Below the pieces are notes generated by a model that made no database searches, was not told the origin of the DNA, and saw nothing but the letters and a program-made list of their open reading frames with translations. Below are positions 1 to 9,004 of a stretch of 64,000 bases of DNA, piece by piece (the stretch's first letter is position 1; each line of letters opens with the position of its first letter). Made by a program: the position numbers and the translations under genes. Source of the stretch: Bryobacteraceae bacterium (lineage in GTDB: Bacteria; Acidobacteriota; Terriglobia; Bryobacterales; Bryobacteraceae); contig JAIEMJ010000033.1 of assembly GCA_019752335.1 (NCBI GenBank), forward strand, positions 62,001 to 126,000, written 5' to 3'.

Positions 1-2
1 GG

Positions 3-2087
3 ATCGCGCGCATGATCCGGAACAACCGGGTGAACTTCGCGAAGTCCTTCAACGACGCTTCGGTAAACTCCAGTTGGTTGGCGAATACCGGCGCCGACAT
101 CAACGCGCCGATCACGGATTTGGCGACGACCTTCCGCACGGCTTTCCGGGACGCGGCGCTGGCCACGCTGGGCGTCATCTCGCAGGTGAACGCCTACTAC
201 AACTACGACAAGTCCGGGCGGCCGCTGGCCCCGGGCGCGGCCGTCGCGCGCCAGTTCAACAACGACGAGTACGAGCTCTATGCGGCGGACACGTGGAAGG
301 TGACCCGCAATCTGACGGCGTCGTTCGGCCTGCGCTGGTCCTTAATGCCGCCGATTCACGAGGGTACGGGTTTGCAAACCAGCACCCGGCAGCCGTTGAG
401 CGAGTTTTTCGCGCAACGCGCGTCGCTGGCGGGCGCGGGCTTGCCGCAATCGCAGACTCCGCCCGTCGAGTACCTGTTGAAGGAGAATGGCGGCCGCGAC
501 CTGTATAGCTTCAACAAGAAGAACTTCGGCCCCCGCGCGTCACTGGCGTACTCGCCGCAAATACGCGGCGGCTTGGGCAAGCTGCTCTTCGGCGCGCCGG
601 GGCGCTCCGTGGTCCGCGCCGGTTGGGGGCTCTACTATGACCTTTTCGGGAGCGGCCTGATCACCACCTTCGATGCCGTGGCCCTCGGTTTGGCGACGAA
701 CCTGACGAACCCCTCAGGCAGCCAGACGCTCTCCAGCGCTCCCCGGTACACCGGCTTCAACAACATCCCGGCGCAGTTGACGCAGCCCGCGCCCACCGCC
801 GGCTTCCCGCAGACCGCCCCGGCGATTCAGGACATCACCACCGCCGTCGATGACCGGATTCGCGCGCCCTATTCCATGAACTTCAATCTCTCCGTAGGCC
901 GCGACTTGGACCACGGCTGGTTCGTCGAAACCTCCTACGTCGGCCGCGAGAGCCGCCGCTCGCTGATCTACGAAGATATGGCGCAGCCCACTAACCTCCG
1001 GGACCCCGCCTCCGGCGCCACCTACTTCGAGGCTGCCACGCAGTTGATGCAGCTTTCGCGGGCCCGCACGCCCGTCGCGAATGTGGGCCGCATTCCCTAC
1101 TGGGAGAATCTGTTCCCGGGGGCCGCCAGTGCCACGCAATCCGCCACCCAGCGCATTTATCAGGTCTTTGACGCCAATGGCCCGGACACGACGAACGCGC
1201 TCTACAGCGTGGACGTCAATTGCCGGCCGTCGTGCTCGAAGTTCGGCCGCTTCGCCTACTTCAACGAGCAGTACAGCTTCCTGCGCGCCCTGCGTAGCGT
1301 GGGCTCCGGGAGTTACCACGGCTTCCAGATGACGGTGCGCAAGCGCTTCACGAACGGCGACCAGATCCACTTCAATTACACGCTGTCGAAGTCGATCGAC
1401 TTGGGCTCGCGGCCAGAGTCCTCCACGGCTTCGAATGGCACCATCATCAACTCCTGGAATCGCTCGCAGTTCCGCGCGGTTTCTGATTTCGATGCCCGCC
1501 ACCAGTTGAACGCCAACCTCGTTTACGGTCTGCCCTTCGGGAAGGGCAAGCCCTTCTTGCACGAAGGCCGCCTGATGAATCGCGTCTTCGGCGGCTGGCA
1601 GTTGGGGGCTTTGTACCGGCAGCAATCCGGCCTGCCGATCTCGGTAAGCCCGGGCCGCAACTATCCGACGAACTGGAATGCGGTTGGCTACGCTACCCCG
1701 ACGGGCATTCCCTTCGCCGATGGCACGAACAAGAATGCGCAGGGTCCGGTGGCCGGTGGCGCGTCCGGCCCGAACATCTTCCAGGATCCCCGCGCGGCGC
1801 TCAACTCGTGGGACTTCACCTTTCCCGGCCAATCCGGCAGCCGCAACTCCATCCGGGGCGACGGCAATTTCAATATCGATATGAATCTATCGAAGTCCGT
1901 GGCCATGCCGTGGAGCGAGAACCACACGGTGCAACTGCGCTGGGACGTCTTCAACGTGACCAACTCTACCCGGTTTGACCCGTTCTTCACCAGCCTCTCG
2001 CTGGGCAGCACGGGCACCTTCGGCAAATACACCGATACGTTCACGCTGCCTCGCGTGATGCAGTTCTCATTGCGATACAACTTTTGA
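3..2087 (+). CDS. TonB-dependent receptor, Oar-like, 3' part
   Basis: The reading frame is open from base 3, so the gene begins outside the window and the internal ATG at 12 is not its start. About 695 residues of the C-terminal outer-membrane beta-barrel are visible. They show the features of acidobacterial Oar-like receptors: a YELYAADTWKV-type strand followed by a FGLRW strand, long aromatic-rich extracellular loops, a LNFNYTLSKSID-like segment (seen as HFNYTLSKSID), and a terminal strand ending in aromatic F (VMQFSLRYNF), the usual signal for outer-membrane assembly. The N-terminal carboxypeptidase-like and plug domains are not in the window. Such receptors take up large substrates with TonB energy; the substrate cannot be read here. 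A convergent peptidase gene follows after 1 bp. Confidence 0.88.
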   Translation: MARMIRNNRVNFAKSFNDASVNSSWLANTGADINAPITDLATTFRTAFRDAALATLGVISQVNAYYNYDKSGRPLAPGAAVARQFNNDEYELYAADTWKVTRNLTASFGLRWSLMPPIHEGTGLQTSTRQPLSEFFAQRASLAGAGLPQSQTPPVEYLLKENGGRDLYSFNKKNFGPRASLAYSPQIRGGLGKLLFGAPGRSVVRAGWGLYYDLFGSGLITTFDAVALGLATNLTNPSGSQTLSSAPRYTGFNNIPAQLTQPAPTAGFPQTAPAIQDITTAVDDRIRAPYSMNFNLSVGRDLDHGWFVETSYVGRESRRSLIYEDMAQPTNLRDPASGATYFEAATQLMQLSRARTPVANVGRIPYWENLFPGAASATQSATQRIYQVFDANGPDTTNALYSVDVNCRPSCSKFGRFAYFNEQYSFLRALRSVGSGSYHGFQMTVRKRFTNGDQIHFNYTLSKSIDLGSRPESSTASNGTIINSWNRSQFRAVSDFDARHQLNANLVYGLPFGKGKPFLHEGRLMNRVFGGWQLGALYRQQSGLPISVSPGRNYPTNWNAVGYATPTGIPFADGTNKNAQGPVAGGASGPNIFQDPRAALNSWDFTFPGQSGSRNSIRGDGNFNIDMNLSKSVAMPWSENHTVQLRWDVFNVTNSTRFDPFFTSLSLGSTGTFGKYTDTFTLPRVMQFSLRYNF

Positions 2088-2088
2088 G

Positions 2089-2892
2089 TTAGAGCTTCAG
2101 ATCCAGATAAGCCAGGTAGGTGGCAATCAGCCGGTAGCTCTTCCAGTACTCTTCGAAGACGAGCGCCTGGGCGTTGTCCTTGGGCGTGTGGAGCAGCGGC
2201 CAAGTGGCATTGGTGATTGAGTGAAAATCGATCGTGCGAATCTTTTCATCGTGGAACGGAAAAGAGTCGCCCAGGCCGACCTGATCCAGATTCACCTGCC
2301 CGACATCGATTTGGAGACTGTTGGCGACGTGAGAGACGAGCTTCGTCAACTCAGGATCGTTTCTTCCACCGGCCCAAATGCTCACCGGACCCGCGCCAAC
2401 GCTGTCGATGTTCACCATCGCGGTGTAGGCCTTGCGGGCCTCCTTCTTCAGTTTGGCCACATAATGCTTGGAGCCATAGAGGCCCTTTTCTTCGTCCGCG
2501 AAAGCGACGAAGAGGATCTTGTGCCGGCGCGTCTCGCCCTTCAGCGCCTGATAAAGGGCGGGCAGCATCGCCGCGCCGCTCCAGTTGTCGATCACGCCGT
2601 CACTCTTGTCTACTTTGTCAAAATGGGCGCCCACCAGAATGATGGAGTCCTCGGGGCCGGGCAGTTCGCAGATGAGATTGGTGAGCTTGCTGCCGCTCAC
2701 CTTTTGCGCTTGGGGTTCGCAGCCGGCGGTTTGGAAAAGCTGCCGGACTTGCTCCATGCGGTCAGCGTTCTTCGCTTTCGCCAGGGCCACCCATTTCTGG
2801 AGCACCTCCTGGTCCACGTAGCGCACCAGTAGGGTCTCGGCGTGGCACGGGGAAACGCCGAGGGAGACAATGAGGAGAGTGGCGAGCTTCAT
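2089..2892 (-). CDS. Secreted M28-family zinc aminopeptidase
   Basis: 267 residues. An N-terminal signal peptide (first about 18 residues, hydrophobic core ending CHA) implies export. The M28 di-zinc site is complete: H90 in VGAHFDKVD, D102 in GVIDNWSGAA, the E134-E135 pair in FADEEKGLYGS, D163 in NIDSVG and H235 in LLHTPKDN. Family members remove N-terminal residues from peptides outside the cytoplasm, which fits the nearby oligopeptide uptake operon, although the two are separate transcription units. The start codon overlaps the end of the upstream small gene by 4 nt, suggesting co-translation. The exact peptide preference is unknown. Confidence 0.9.
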   Translation of the reverse strand: MKLATLLIVSLGVSPCHAETLLVRYVDQEVLQKWVALAKAKNADRMEQVRQLFQTAGCEPQAQKVSGSKLTNLICELPGPEDSIILVGAHFDKVDKSDGVIDNWSGAAMLPALYQALKGETRRHKILFVAFADEEKGLYGSKHYVAKLKKEARKAYTAMVNIDSVGAGPVSIWAGGRNDPELTKLVSHVANSLQIDVGQVNLDQVGLGDSFPFHDEKIRTIDFHSITNATWPLLHTPKDNAQALVFEEYWKSYRLIATYLAYLDLKL

Positions 2893-3191
2893 GCGATCAG
2901 GCGGCGCAGAATGCCGGCGTGCGTGCCGGGGCCGAAGCCCCCCAATAGGCGGCCTTCGACGCGGAATTCGATGACGACGTTGAGGCGGAGCAGCATTTGT
3001 TCAAAGCGCTGGAGAAATTCGGCGCGCTTGGCCGCCGAGCCCCAGGGCTTCCACAATTCTAGCGCCGCCGACAGGTCAGCGAAGTTGAGCACGATGCGAT
3101 TGTCTTCCGCCGTGATTTTGACGGCAGCCATCAGGGAAGGAGCCACCACCTGGGTTAATGTAGCCAAGTGGGCGGGGGATAGGTCAGTCAT
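2889..3191 (-). CDS. Hypothetical 100-residue protein
   Basis: I do not recognise a family. The protein is small, soluble and has no signal peptide. It looks mixed alpha/beta, with a helical N-terminus (about residues 1-25), a strand-like AEDNRIVLNFADLS stretch and a helical KRAEFLQRFEQMLLRL stretch. Its stop overlaps the start of the M28 peptidase gene in an ATGA junction, so the two are probably co-transcribed and coupled. Codon use and GC match the surroundings, which supports a real gene rather than a shadow frame. Function unknown. Confidence 0.6.
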   Translation of the reverse strand: MTDLSPAHLATLTQVVAPSLMAAVKITAEDNRIVLNFADLSAALELWKPWGSAAKRAEFLQRFEQMLLRLNVVIEFRVEGRLLGGFGPGTHAGILRRLIA

Positions 3192-3247
3192 GGGTCTCGC
3201 AGTCGCTCCGATCTACCCGTATGGACGCAAAGCGCTGCCCGGGCGTT

Positions 3248-5731
3248 CTAAAAGTTATCGGTTTTTTCTGGCCCAGCAATAGAGGGCGCCGGCACGACTC
3301 TGGCGATTGCATTTTCCAGAGCCGGCAGACCCTGAGTAGCCGCGCCACGCGTGCATTTGGCCTGGTAAAGCCGCTGATCGGCGACAGCCAGCAGGTCTTC
3401 GGCGTCCTGCCCGTCCTGCGGGAACGAGGCGTGGCCGGTGCAACAATTCAGCAGACCCGCGACGTTTTCGGCTTCGGCGGCCGTGGCGATGGCGTGTTCG
3501 ATCTCAGCGATTTTGCCTGCCACCAACCCCGGTTCGAGGCCAGGCATCACTACGACAAACTCGTCTCCGCCCAGGCGCCCGACGCCGTCGTAGCCGCGCA
3601 CCATCTCCTTCAGGTGGGTCGCCACGCGGCGCAGCAGGCGGTCACCGTGGTTGTGGCCGTACTGGTCATTCAGCGCCTTAAAGCCGTTCATATCGCAGAC
3701 GAAAAGCGTCAAAGCGGACTCGGCGCGTTTGGCGCGGCTCAATTCGGCGTCGAGGTAGAAGAATAAGGCGCGCGCATTCAACGCGCCCGTCAGCGGATCC
3801 AGGCTGGAACCGGCCTGCGCTTCGCGGAATTTGAGCGCGTTGGCCAGCGCCAGCGAGAGTTTGCCCTGAATGCCTTGCAGAATGCGCAAATGGTCGCGAT
3901 GGAAGGCGTCGCGGTCGGCGTGGTAGAGCGTCAACACGGCCGGCAGATGGTCGCCCTTGGTGAGGGGGATCGCCAAGGCTGAACGCAGCGTGCTGAACTT
4001 GGTCGGATCATTCAGGTAGCCCGGTTCCACCGACGGATTGCCGTTGATCACGGGCCGGTGATTTTCGAGCACCCAACCCGACAGGCCCTGCCCCAGGGGA
4101 ATCTCCAGTGACGAGAACAGCGAGGCGTTCTCGCCGCTGACGAAGGCTGGGTAGAGCGTGTCGTCGCGGCGCAGATAAATAGCAATGCAGTCGTGCGGAA
4201 TCACGGCCTTGAGGCGCATGCCGAGCACGGAGAGGGTTTCCTCCAGGCTCAGCGACGAGCCCAGCTCGTGCGTCAATTCGTAGACCGCCGACACTTCGTG
4301 GCGCGCCCGGGCGATGCTCGCGACGAAGGAGGGCTGGTCGGGGACGTGCACTGCCAGCTTAGGGTCACTCTGTTCGAAGCCCGCGGCTGGCGCCTCGCCG
4401 CGCTCAATCTTCATATCAAAGTTGAGGCGCACGGACTTGGCCGCAGCGGCCTTCGCCTTTACTTCGAGCTCCGAGGCGCGGCGTACCAGAATCTCCACCA
4501 CGCGGGCGTCAAAGGCCTTGCCCGCCTCTTCCTGGACGATCTTGAGCGACTGCTCCAGCGACATCGCGCGCCGGTACTGCCGGTCCGACGCGAGGGCATC
4601 GAGGCAGTCCACCGTGGAGAGAATGCGCGCGCCAATCGGAATCTGTTCCCCGCGCAGCCCGGAAGGATAGCCGCTGCCATCCCACTTCTCGTGGTGTGAG
4701 CGCACGATCGGCGCGACGGGGTAAGGGAATTGCACGCGCTCCAGGATTTCGGCGCCCACCACGGGATGGATCTTCATCTTTTCGAACTCGTCCGCCGTCA
4801 GCTTGCCGGGCTTCGAAATGATGTAGTCCGGCACGGCCAGCTTGCCGATGTCATGCAGGATCGCCGCCGCTTGCAGGGCCTTCAATTGTCCGGCGTCCAG
4901 CCCCAGTTCGCGTCCAATTTCGAGCGCGTACACCTGCACGCGGCTCAGGTGCTCACTGGTGCAATCGTCCTTGGCTTCAATGGCCAAGGCCAGCGCCTCA
5001 ATCGTGCGCAGATGCAGCGCGGACATCTCTTCGGCGTGGAGCTTCTCATTCTCAATCCGGTCCAGGTAGATGCGGAACGAATGGTAGATGGCATAGATCA
5101 CCGGCAGCACCAGCACGGCCACGGTCCAACCGTGTTGATGGCTCAAGTAAGCCGACAGGCCAGCGACGCTCGCGCCCAGAATGTAGTTGGGGAAGGCCCA
5201 GGTGTAGTGTGCACGCCAAACGGACACCGCACTTTTGCCTTCGCTCAAGCCCACGACAATGGAGACGGAGAATGTGTTCAGCACGTAGTAGGCGATCGCC
5301 GCGCAGGCCAGCTTCGCCGCCGGGTGGATCATTCCGATCTCCGCGACGCCGCGGAAGGCCCACCAGGAGCCAGCCGACGACACCATCAGCGACGCCACGT
5401 TAAAGCAGATCTGAATCGGGCGCGCCTTCACCTGCGTCTTCCACAGGCTGCCCACCAACGCGCCGGCCATCCCCAACGCCAACGTCTCGCCCAGGCTCAT
5501 CTCCAGCACGCCGATCAGCACGAAGATGTAGCTCACCGAGAGGCTACCGACAATGCCGGGCAGGCGAATCTTCAGCGTGGAACCCACCAGGCAGAAGGCG
5601 AGCAGCAGAAGAAAGTGCATCGGGACGCGGCATTCCCAACCGGCCGGGCCAGTGCCAAAAGCGCTGCCCACGCCGGTGGCCAAGGCCAACAGCGTGATCA
5701 GCGCAACGTAGATCTGCGCCTTCAACGGCAC
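3248..5731 (-). CDS. Membrane HD-GYP/GAF/GGDEF cyclic-di-GMP protein
   Basis: 827 residues. Residues 1-220 contain about six to seven hydrophobic segments forming a membrane sensor. Next come an HD-GYP phosphodiesterase domain (about 235-425; HDIGK at 292-296, HHEKWDGSGYP at 346-356), a GAF domain (about 490-635) and a C-terminal GGDEF diguanylate cyclase (about 640-800). The cyclase GGDEF motif is intact at 721-725, and an RGYD sequence at 712-715 sits five residues before it, where the product-inhibition I-site (RxxD) is found. Both catalytic halves therefore look competent to break and make c-di-GMP. The order HD-GYP first and GGDEF last is the reverse of many bifunctional proteins. It is read alone, 60 bp downstream of the peptide transporter operon on the same strand. 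Confidence 0.93.
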   Translation of the reverse strand: MPLKAQIYVALITLLALATGVGSAFGTGPAGWECRVPMHFLLLLAFCLVGSTLKIRLPGIVGSLSVSYIFVLIGVLEMSLGETLALGMAGALVGSLWKTQVKARPIQICFNVASLMVSSAGSWWAFRGVAEIGMIHPAAKLACAAIAYYVLNTFSVSIVVGLSEGKSAVSVWRAHYTWAFPNYILGASVAGLSAYLSHQHGWTVAVLVLPVIYAIYHSFRIYLDRIENEKLHAEEMSALHLRTIEALALAIEAKDDCTSEHLSRVQVYALEIGRELGLDAGQLKALQAAAILHDIGKLAVPDYIISKPGKLTADEFEKMKIHPVVGAEILERVQFPYPVAPIVRSHHEKWDGSGYPSGLRGEQIPIGARILSTVDCLDALASDRQYRRAMSLEQSLKIVQEEAGKAFDARVVEILVRRASELEVKAKAAAAKSVRLNFDMKIERGEAPAAGFEQSDPKLAVHVPDQPSFVASIARARHEVSAVYELTHELGSSLSLEETLSVLGMRLKAVIPHDCIAIYLRRDDTLYPAFVSGENASLFSSLEIPLGQGLSGWVLENHRPVINGNPSVEPGYLNDPTKFSTLRSALAIPLTKGDHLPAVLTLYHADRDAFHRDHLRILQGIQGKLSLALANALKFREAQAGSSLDPLTGALNARALFFYLDAELSRAKRAESALTLFVCDMNGFKALNDQYGHNHGDRLLRRVATHLKEMVRGYDGVGRLGGDEFVVVMPGLEPGLVAGKIAEIEHAIATAAEAENVAGLLNCCTGHASFPQDGQDAEDLLAVADQRLYQAKCTRGAATQGLPALENAIARVVPAPSIAGPEKTDNF

Positions 5732-5791
5732 TCCGTCAGGAGGCCGGTGAACGGGATGGGGCGAAACGGGGCGGGCATGTACCTACGGTAG

Positions 5792-6604
5792 TTATCGGCC
5801 AACCGGGTGAATTACCTTAGCGTCCGGTTTCGAGGAGGGGATACGGTAGTGCTCAATGGCGCGCAGCAAACGCTGGGTAGCTGAGTGCTGCGGCGCCGCG
5901 AACAGGCTCCCGGTTTCGCCCTGCTCTACCAGGCAGCCCGCTTCCAGAATCGCGACGCGCTGGCAGAGGGACGCCACTGTGAGAAGGTCGTGTGAAATGA
6001 ACAAGATCGCCGTGCCGTGCTCCCGATTCACCTGGCGAAAAAGGTCGAGGACCTCGGCCACCGTCACCGAGTCCAGCGCGCTGGTGGGCTCATCGGCGAT
6101 CAGCAACGCCGGCCGGTGCAAAAGCGCCAGCGCCACCAACAGCCGCTGCGCCTGCCCGACGCTCAGTTGCGCCGGATAGCGATCCAGAAAAGCATCGTCC
6201 GCCGGCAGGCTGACGGCCGCCAACGCTTCGAGCGCCCGGCCACGCCACTGGCCCGTAGCATGCGCCCGCCAAGCGTCGGCGAAGTGGCTGCCCAGCCGCA
6301 AAGCCGGATTCAGCGACGCCAGCGGACTCTGCGGCACCAGCGCCATCTCGCGTCCCCGCACCCGCCGCCATTCGCGCTCCGGCAGCTCCAGCAAGTTGCG
6401 CCCGCGCCATTCCACTTGGCCCTCCGCGCGGCCGCCCTTCAAGCCAATCAGGCCCAGCAATGCCAGCCCCAACGTGCTCTTGCCCGAGCCCGACGGCCCG
6501 ATCAGCGAGAGCGTCTCCGATTCGTCCATCGCAAATTCCACGGCGTCGAGCGCCCGCGGCTTGTTCGCGTAGTGGACCGTCAGCTTCGTGCGCAGCAGGC
6601 TCAA
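5792..6604 (-). CDS. Oligopeptide ABC transporter ATP-binding protein
   Basis: 270 residues. A single nucleotide-binding domain of the Dpp/Opp class: Walker A GPSGSGKST at about 36-44, signature LSVGQAQRLL near 165, and Walker B LLIADEPTSALD followed by an FISHDL switch histidine. It is the last gene of a four-gene leftward operon and its start overlaps the stop of the binding-protein gene (ATGA). Only one ATPase is present, whereas Opp/Dpp systems usually have two (D and F), so it may act as a homodimer or pair with a subunit encoded elsewhere. The C-terminal zinc/oligopeptide extension typical of DppD is short. Confidence 0.9.
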   Translation of the reverse strand: MSLLRTKLTVHYANKPRALDAVEFAMDESETLSLIGPSGSGKSTLGLALLGLIGLKGGRAEGQVEWRGRNLLELPEREWRRVRGREMALVPQSPLASLNPALRLGSHFADAWRAHATGQWRGRALEALAAVSLPADDAFLDRYPAQLSVGQAQRLLVALALLHRPALLIADEPTSALDSVTVAEVLDLFRQVNREHGTAILFISHDLLTVASLCQRVAILEAGCLVEQGETGSLFAAPQHSATQRLLRAIEHYRIPSSKPDAKVIHPVGR

Positions 6605-8205
6605 CGCGCGCTCCGATAGACGCCCGCGCCCTGTAGCTCGACTTCTTCGGCATTCGAAAACACGTGCGGAAACAGCACCGTCACCAGCGAGTGCCGCACC
6701 GTGGGATGAATCGCCGTGAGTACGTTCTTGTGGACCAGATAGATGAACGGCGCCTGCTCATGCACAATCGCCTGCACGCGGTCGAAAAGCTCCTTGCGCT
6801 TGGCCTGCGACACCGTGCGGGCCTGCGCCCGCATCAGCTTGTCGATTTCGGCTTCCCAGGGCGTCTCCGGCGCGGCCTGATTGGGATTCCATTGGTGATT
6901 CGCGGTATTCGAGAGCCAGACGTTCATCTGGCCGTTGGGATCCTGATCGACGTTGGTGAGCCCCAACAGACAGGCCTCGTAGTTGAAGCCGCGCGTGATG
7001 CGTTCGAGCAGCGAGGGGAAGTCGAGCGTCACGACGCTAACCCGGATCCCGATCTCGCCCAGGTCCGCCTGGATCATCGCCGCCAAGCGCTCGCGCGTCT
7101 TGTTGCCGGCGTTGGTCACGATGGAGAACTCGACGCGATGGCCACCCGCGTCGTAGAGACCGTCGGCCTGTTTGCGAAAGCCTGCCTTCTGCAACTTCGC
7201 CAGCGCCACGCTGGGCGCATACGGATGCGCCGCCAGCTTTGTGTTGAACCAGACCGTGTTGCCGGGCGACACCGGGCCCACGCCGGGCACGGCCAAGCCC
7301 TTCATTGCGATCTTCGCCAGGTCCGCGCGCCGGATGCTTTCGGACACCGCGCGGCGGAAGACCGTCGAGCGGAACCATTCGAGCTTATAGGCCGGCAGCG
7401 GCGACTTCGCGTACTGGTTAAACCACAACTGTTCGCTCTCAAACGAGACGCCCGCGTTGCGCACCGCCTCGGGCATTTGCGTGGCCAGCGTCTGGTAGGC
7501 GTCCGGGTCCACCTTGTTGATCATGTGGACCTCGCCGCGCTTGAAGCGCATCAACTCCAGGTCACGGTTGGCGGTGATGTCCATCCGGATCTGGTCCACC
7601 CGCGGCAGCGGCTTGCCCTGCGCATCGCGCACCCAGTAGTGCGGATTGCGCCCGAGTACGACATATTGGCCGGCCTTGTACTCGGCCACCATAAACGCGC
7701 CCAGCACGGCTTTTTCCTGCAGCGGCGACTTCGCCGACATGATACCCAGGCCATCGATCAGCCGCTCCCAGCCCGGCGTTACCCCGGCGAAGCGTACGGT
7801 CACTTCGTTCTTCCCGGTCACCGTGGCCGTGGGCGCGTTGTCGCCCTGCCGCAACGAGTCCGTAAAGCCGGAACGAATCGCGCCCACTTGCTGAAACGTA
7901 TAAGCGACGTCCTCCGCGGTGAACGGCGTCCCATCGGAGAAGCGCAGGCCTTCGCGCAACTGGAAGCGCACCGTCTGGCCGCCGTCGAGCGTCTTCCACT
8001 TCGTGGCCAACGACGCTTCCGGCAACTGCGTCCGGCGGTTGATCTTCACCAGCGTTCCCGCCGTCAGGTAACGCACCGTCTCCGAAGCGTCGTCGCCCAC
8101 CTTCAGCGGATGAAAAGTCTTGGGCTCGGAGCGTAAGCAGAACTTGAGCACGGCGGGATCAGCCGCGAGCAGGCACGTGGCCCAGAGGAGTACGAAAAGT
8201 CGCAT
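6601..8205 (-). CDS. Extracellular solute-binding protein, family 5 (peptide)
   Basis: 534 residues from the ATG at 8205. This start is preferred over an in-frame ATG at 8250 because it directly precedes a signal peptide (MRLFVLLWATCLLAADP), lies just after the permease stop, and has a GGATC-type ribosome site upstream. The body matches SBP_bac_5: LREGLRFSDGTPFTAEDVAYTF-like motifs (seen around residues 95-115), the KGEVHMINKVDPD region, and the C-terminal QAIVHEQAPFIYLVHKN block. It captures peptides or related solutes and delivers them to the two permeases encoded upstream. No lipobox cysteine is apparent, so it is probably periplasmic and soluble. Confidence 0.9.
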   Translation of the reverse strand: MRLFVLLWATCLLAADPAVLKFCLRSEPKTFHPLKVGDDASETVRYLTAGTLVKINRRTQLPEASLATKWKTLDGGQTVRFQLREGLRFSDGTPFTAEDVAYTFQQVGAIRSGFTDSLRQGDNAPTATVTGKNEVTVRFAGVTPGWERLIDGLGIMSAKSPLQEKAVLGAFMVAEYKAGQYVVLGRNPHYWVRDAQGKPLPRVDQIRMDITANRDLELMRFKRGEVHMINKVDPDAYQTLATQMPEAVRNAGVSFESEQLWFNQYAKSPLPAYKLEWFRSTVFRRAVSESIRRADLAKIAMKGLAVPGVGPVSPGNTVWFNTKLAAHPYAPSVALAKLQKAGFRKQADGLYDAGGHRVEFSIVTNAGNKTRERLAAMIQADLGEIGIRVSVVTLDFPSLLERITRGFNYEACLLGLTNVDQDPNGQMNVWLSNTANHQWNPNQAAPETPWEAEIDKLMRAQARTVSQAKRKELFDRVQAIVHEQAPFIYLVHKNVLTAIHPTVRHSLVTVLFPHVFSNAEEVELQGAGVYRSAR

Positions 8206-8206
8206 G

Positions 8207-9004
8207 TCAGGAAGATCCTTCTTTCGGAGGGAGGAGAAATTCAAAGGCACAAACGGTGATGGCGAGCAGAATCGCCGGCGCCGCCAGCCCCAGCCAGTTG
8301 GGCGACGACGGCAGATGGGTGAGTTCTTTGAGCAGGCTGCCCAGCGATGGCAAGGGCTCCGCGACGCCGAGCCCCAGCAGGCTCAAGTTCGCTTCATCCA
8401 GGATGAAAGCGGGCACCGCCACGATGAACTGCGTTCGCAACACGGGCCATAGATTCGGCAGCAGATGGACGAAAAGCAGTCGCGGGCGGGAGCAGCCCGT
8501 GGCCAGCGCGCGCAGGATGTAGTCCGAGTTGAGCTGCGTCCGGCAAGCGCCGCGAATCACCCGCGCGGATCCCGCCCAGCCCAGCAAACCGAGCAGCAGA
8601 AACGTAATCATCACACTGGTAACCGGCGACACGTTCAACGGCAGCACCGCGCGCGCCGTAATCAGCACCAGGAAGATCGGCACGGAGATCATCAGGTCAA
8701 TCAAAGTGGAAACGCCGCGATCCCACCAGCCGCCAAACCAGCCGGCCGACAGGCCCAGGACGGCGGCGAGCACCAGGGCGAGCACGCTGGCGGCTGGAGC
8801 GAGCAGCAGACTCACCCGCGCGCCCGCGAGCAGGCGGGCCGCGCGATCACGCCCCAATTCGTCGGTGCCCAGCAGATGCTGGCCGCCCGGCAGAGCGTCC
8901 GTCTGGTCGCGGAACTGCTGGTCATACCGGGCGGGCAACAGGAATTGCCCCGCGACGCCGGCCAGCAACAAAGCCAGCAACAAAGCGATGGCGAGCCGCT
9001 TCAT
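8207..9004 (-). CDS. Peptide ABC transporter permease, DppC-like
   Basis: 265 residues with about six hydrophobic segments, including an N-terminal one (MKRLAIALLLALLLAGVAG). The short GTDELGRD motif that marks the DppC/OppC class is present near residue 50. The cytoplasmic ATPase-coupling (EAA-like) loop appears around ALATGCSRPRLLFVHLLPN. It forms the membrane channel with the adjacent DppB-like protein. Its start overlaps the stop of that gene by 4 nt, and its stop lies 1 nt before the binding-protein start, so the operon is tightly coupled. Confidence 0.9.
   Translation of the reverse strand: MKRLAIALLLALLLAGVAGQFLLPARYDQQFRDQTDALPGGQHLLGTDELGRDRAARLLAGARVSLLLAPAASVLALVLAAVLGLSAGWFGGWWDRGVSTLIDLMISVPIFLVLITARAVLPLNVSPVTSVMITFLLLGLLGWAGSARVIRGACRTQLNSDYILRALATGCSRPRLLFVHLLPNLWPVLRTQFIVAVPAFILDEANLSLLGLGVAEPLPSLGSLLKELTHLPSSPNWLGLAAPAILLAITVCAFEFLLPPKEGSS

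Noticed and set aside
714-1832. 372-codon minus-strand frame opposite the first TonB receptor
   Set aside because: Shadow of a GC-rich gene; no family features.
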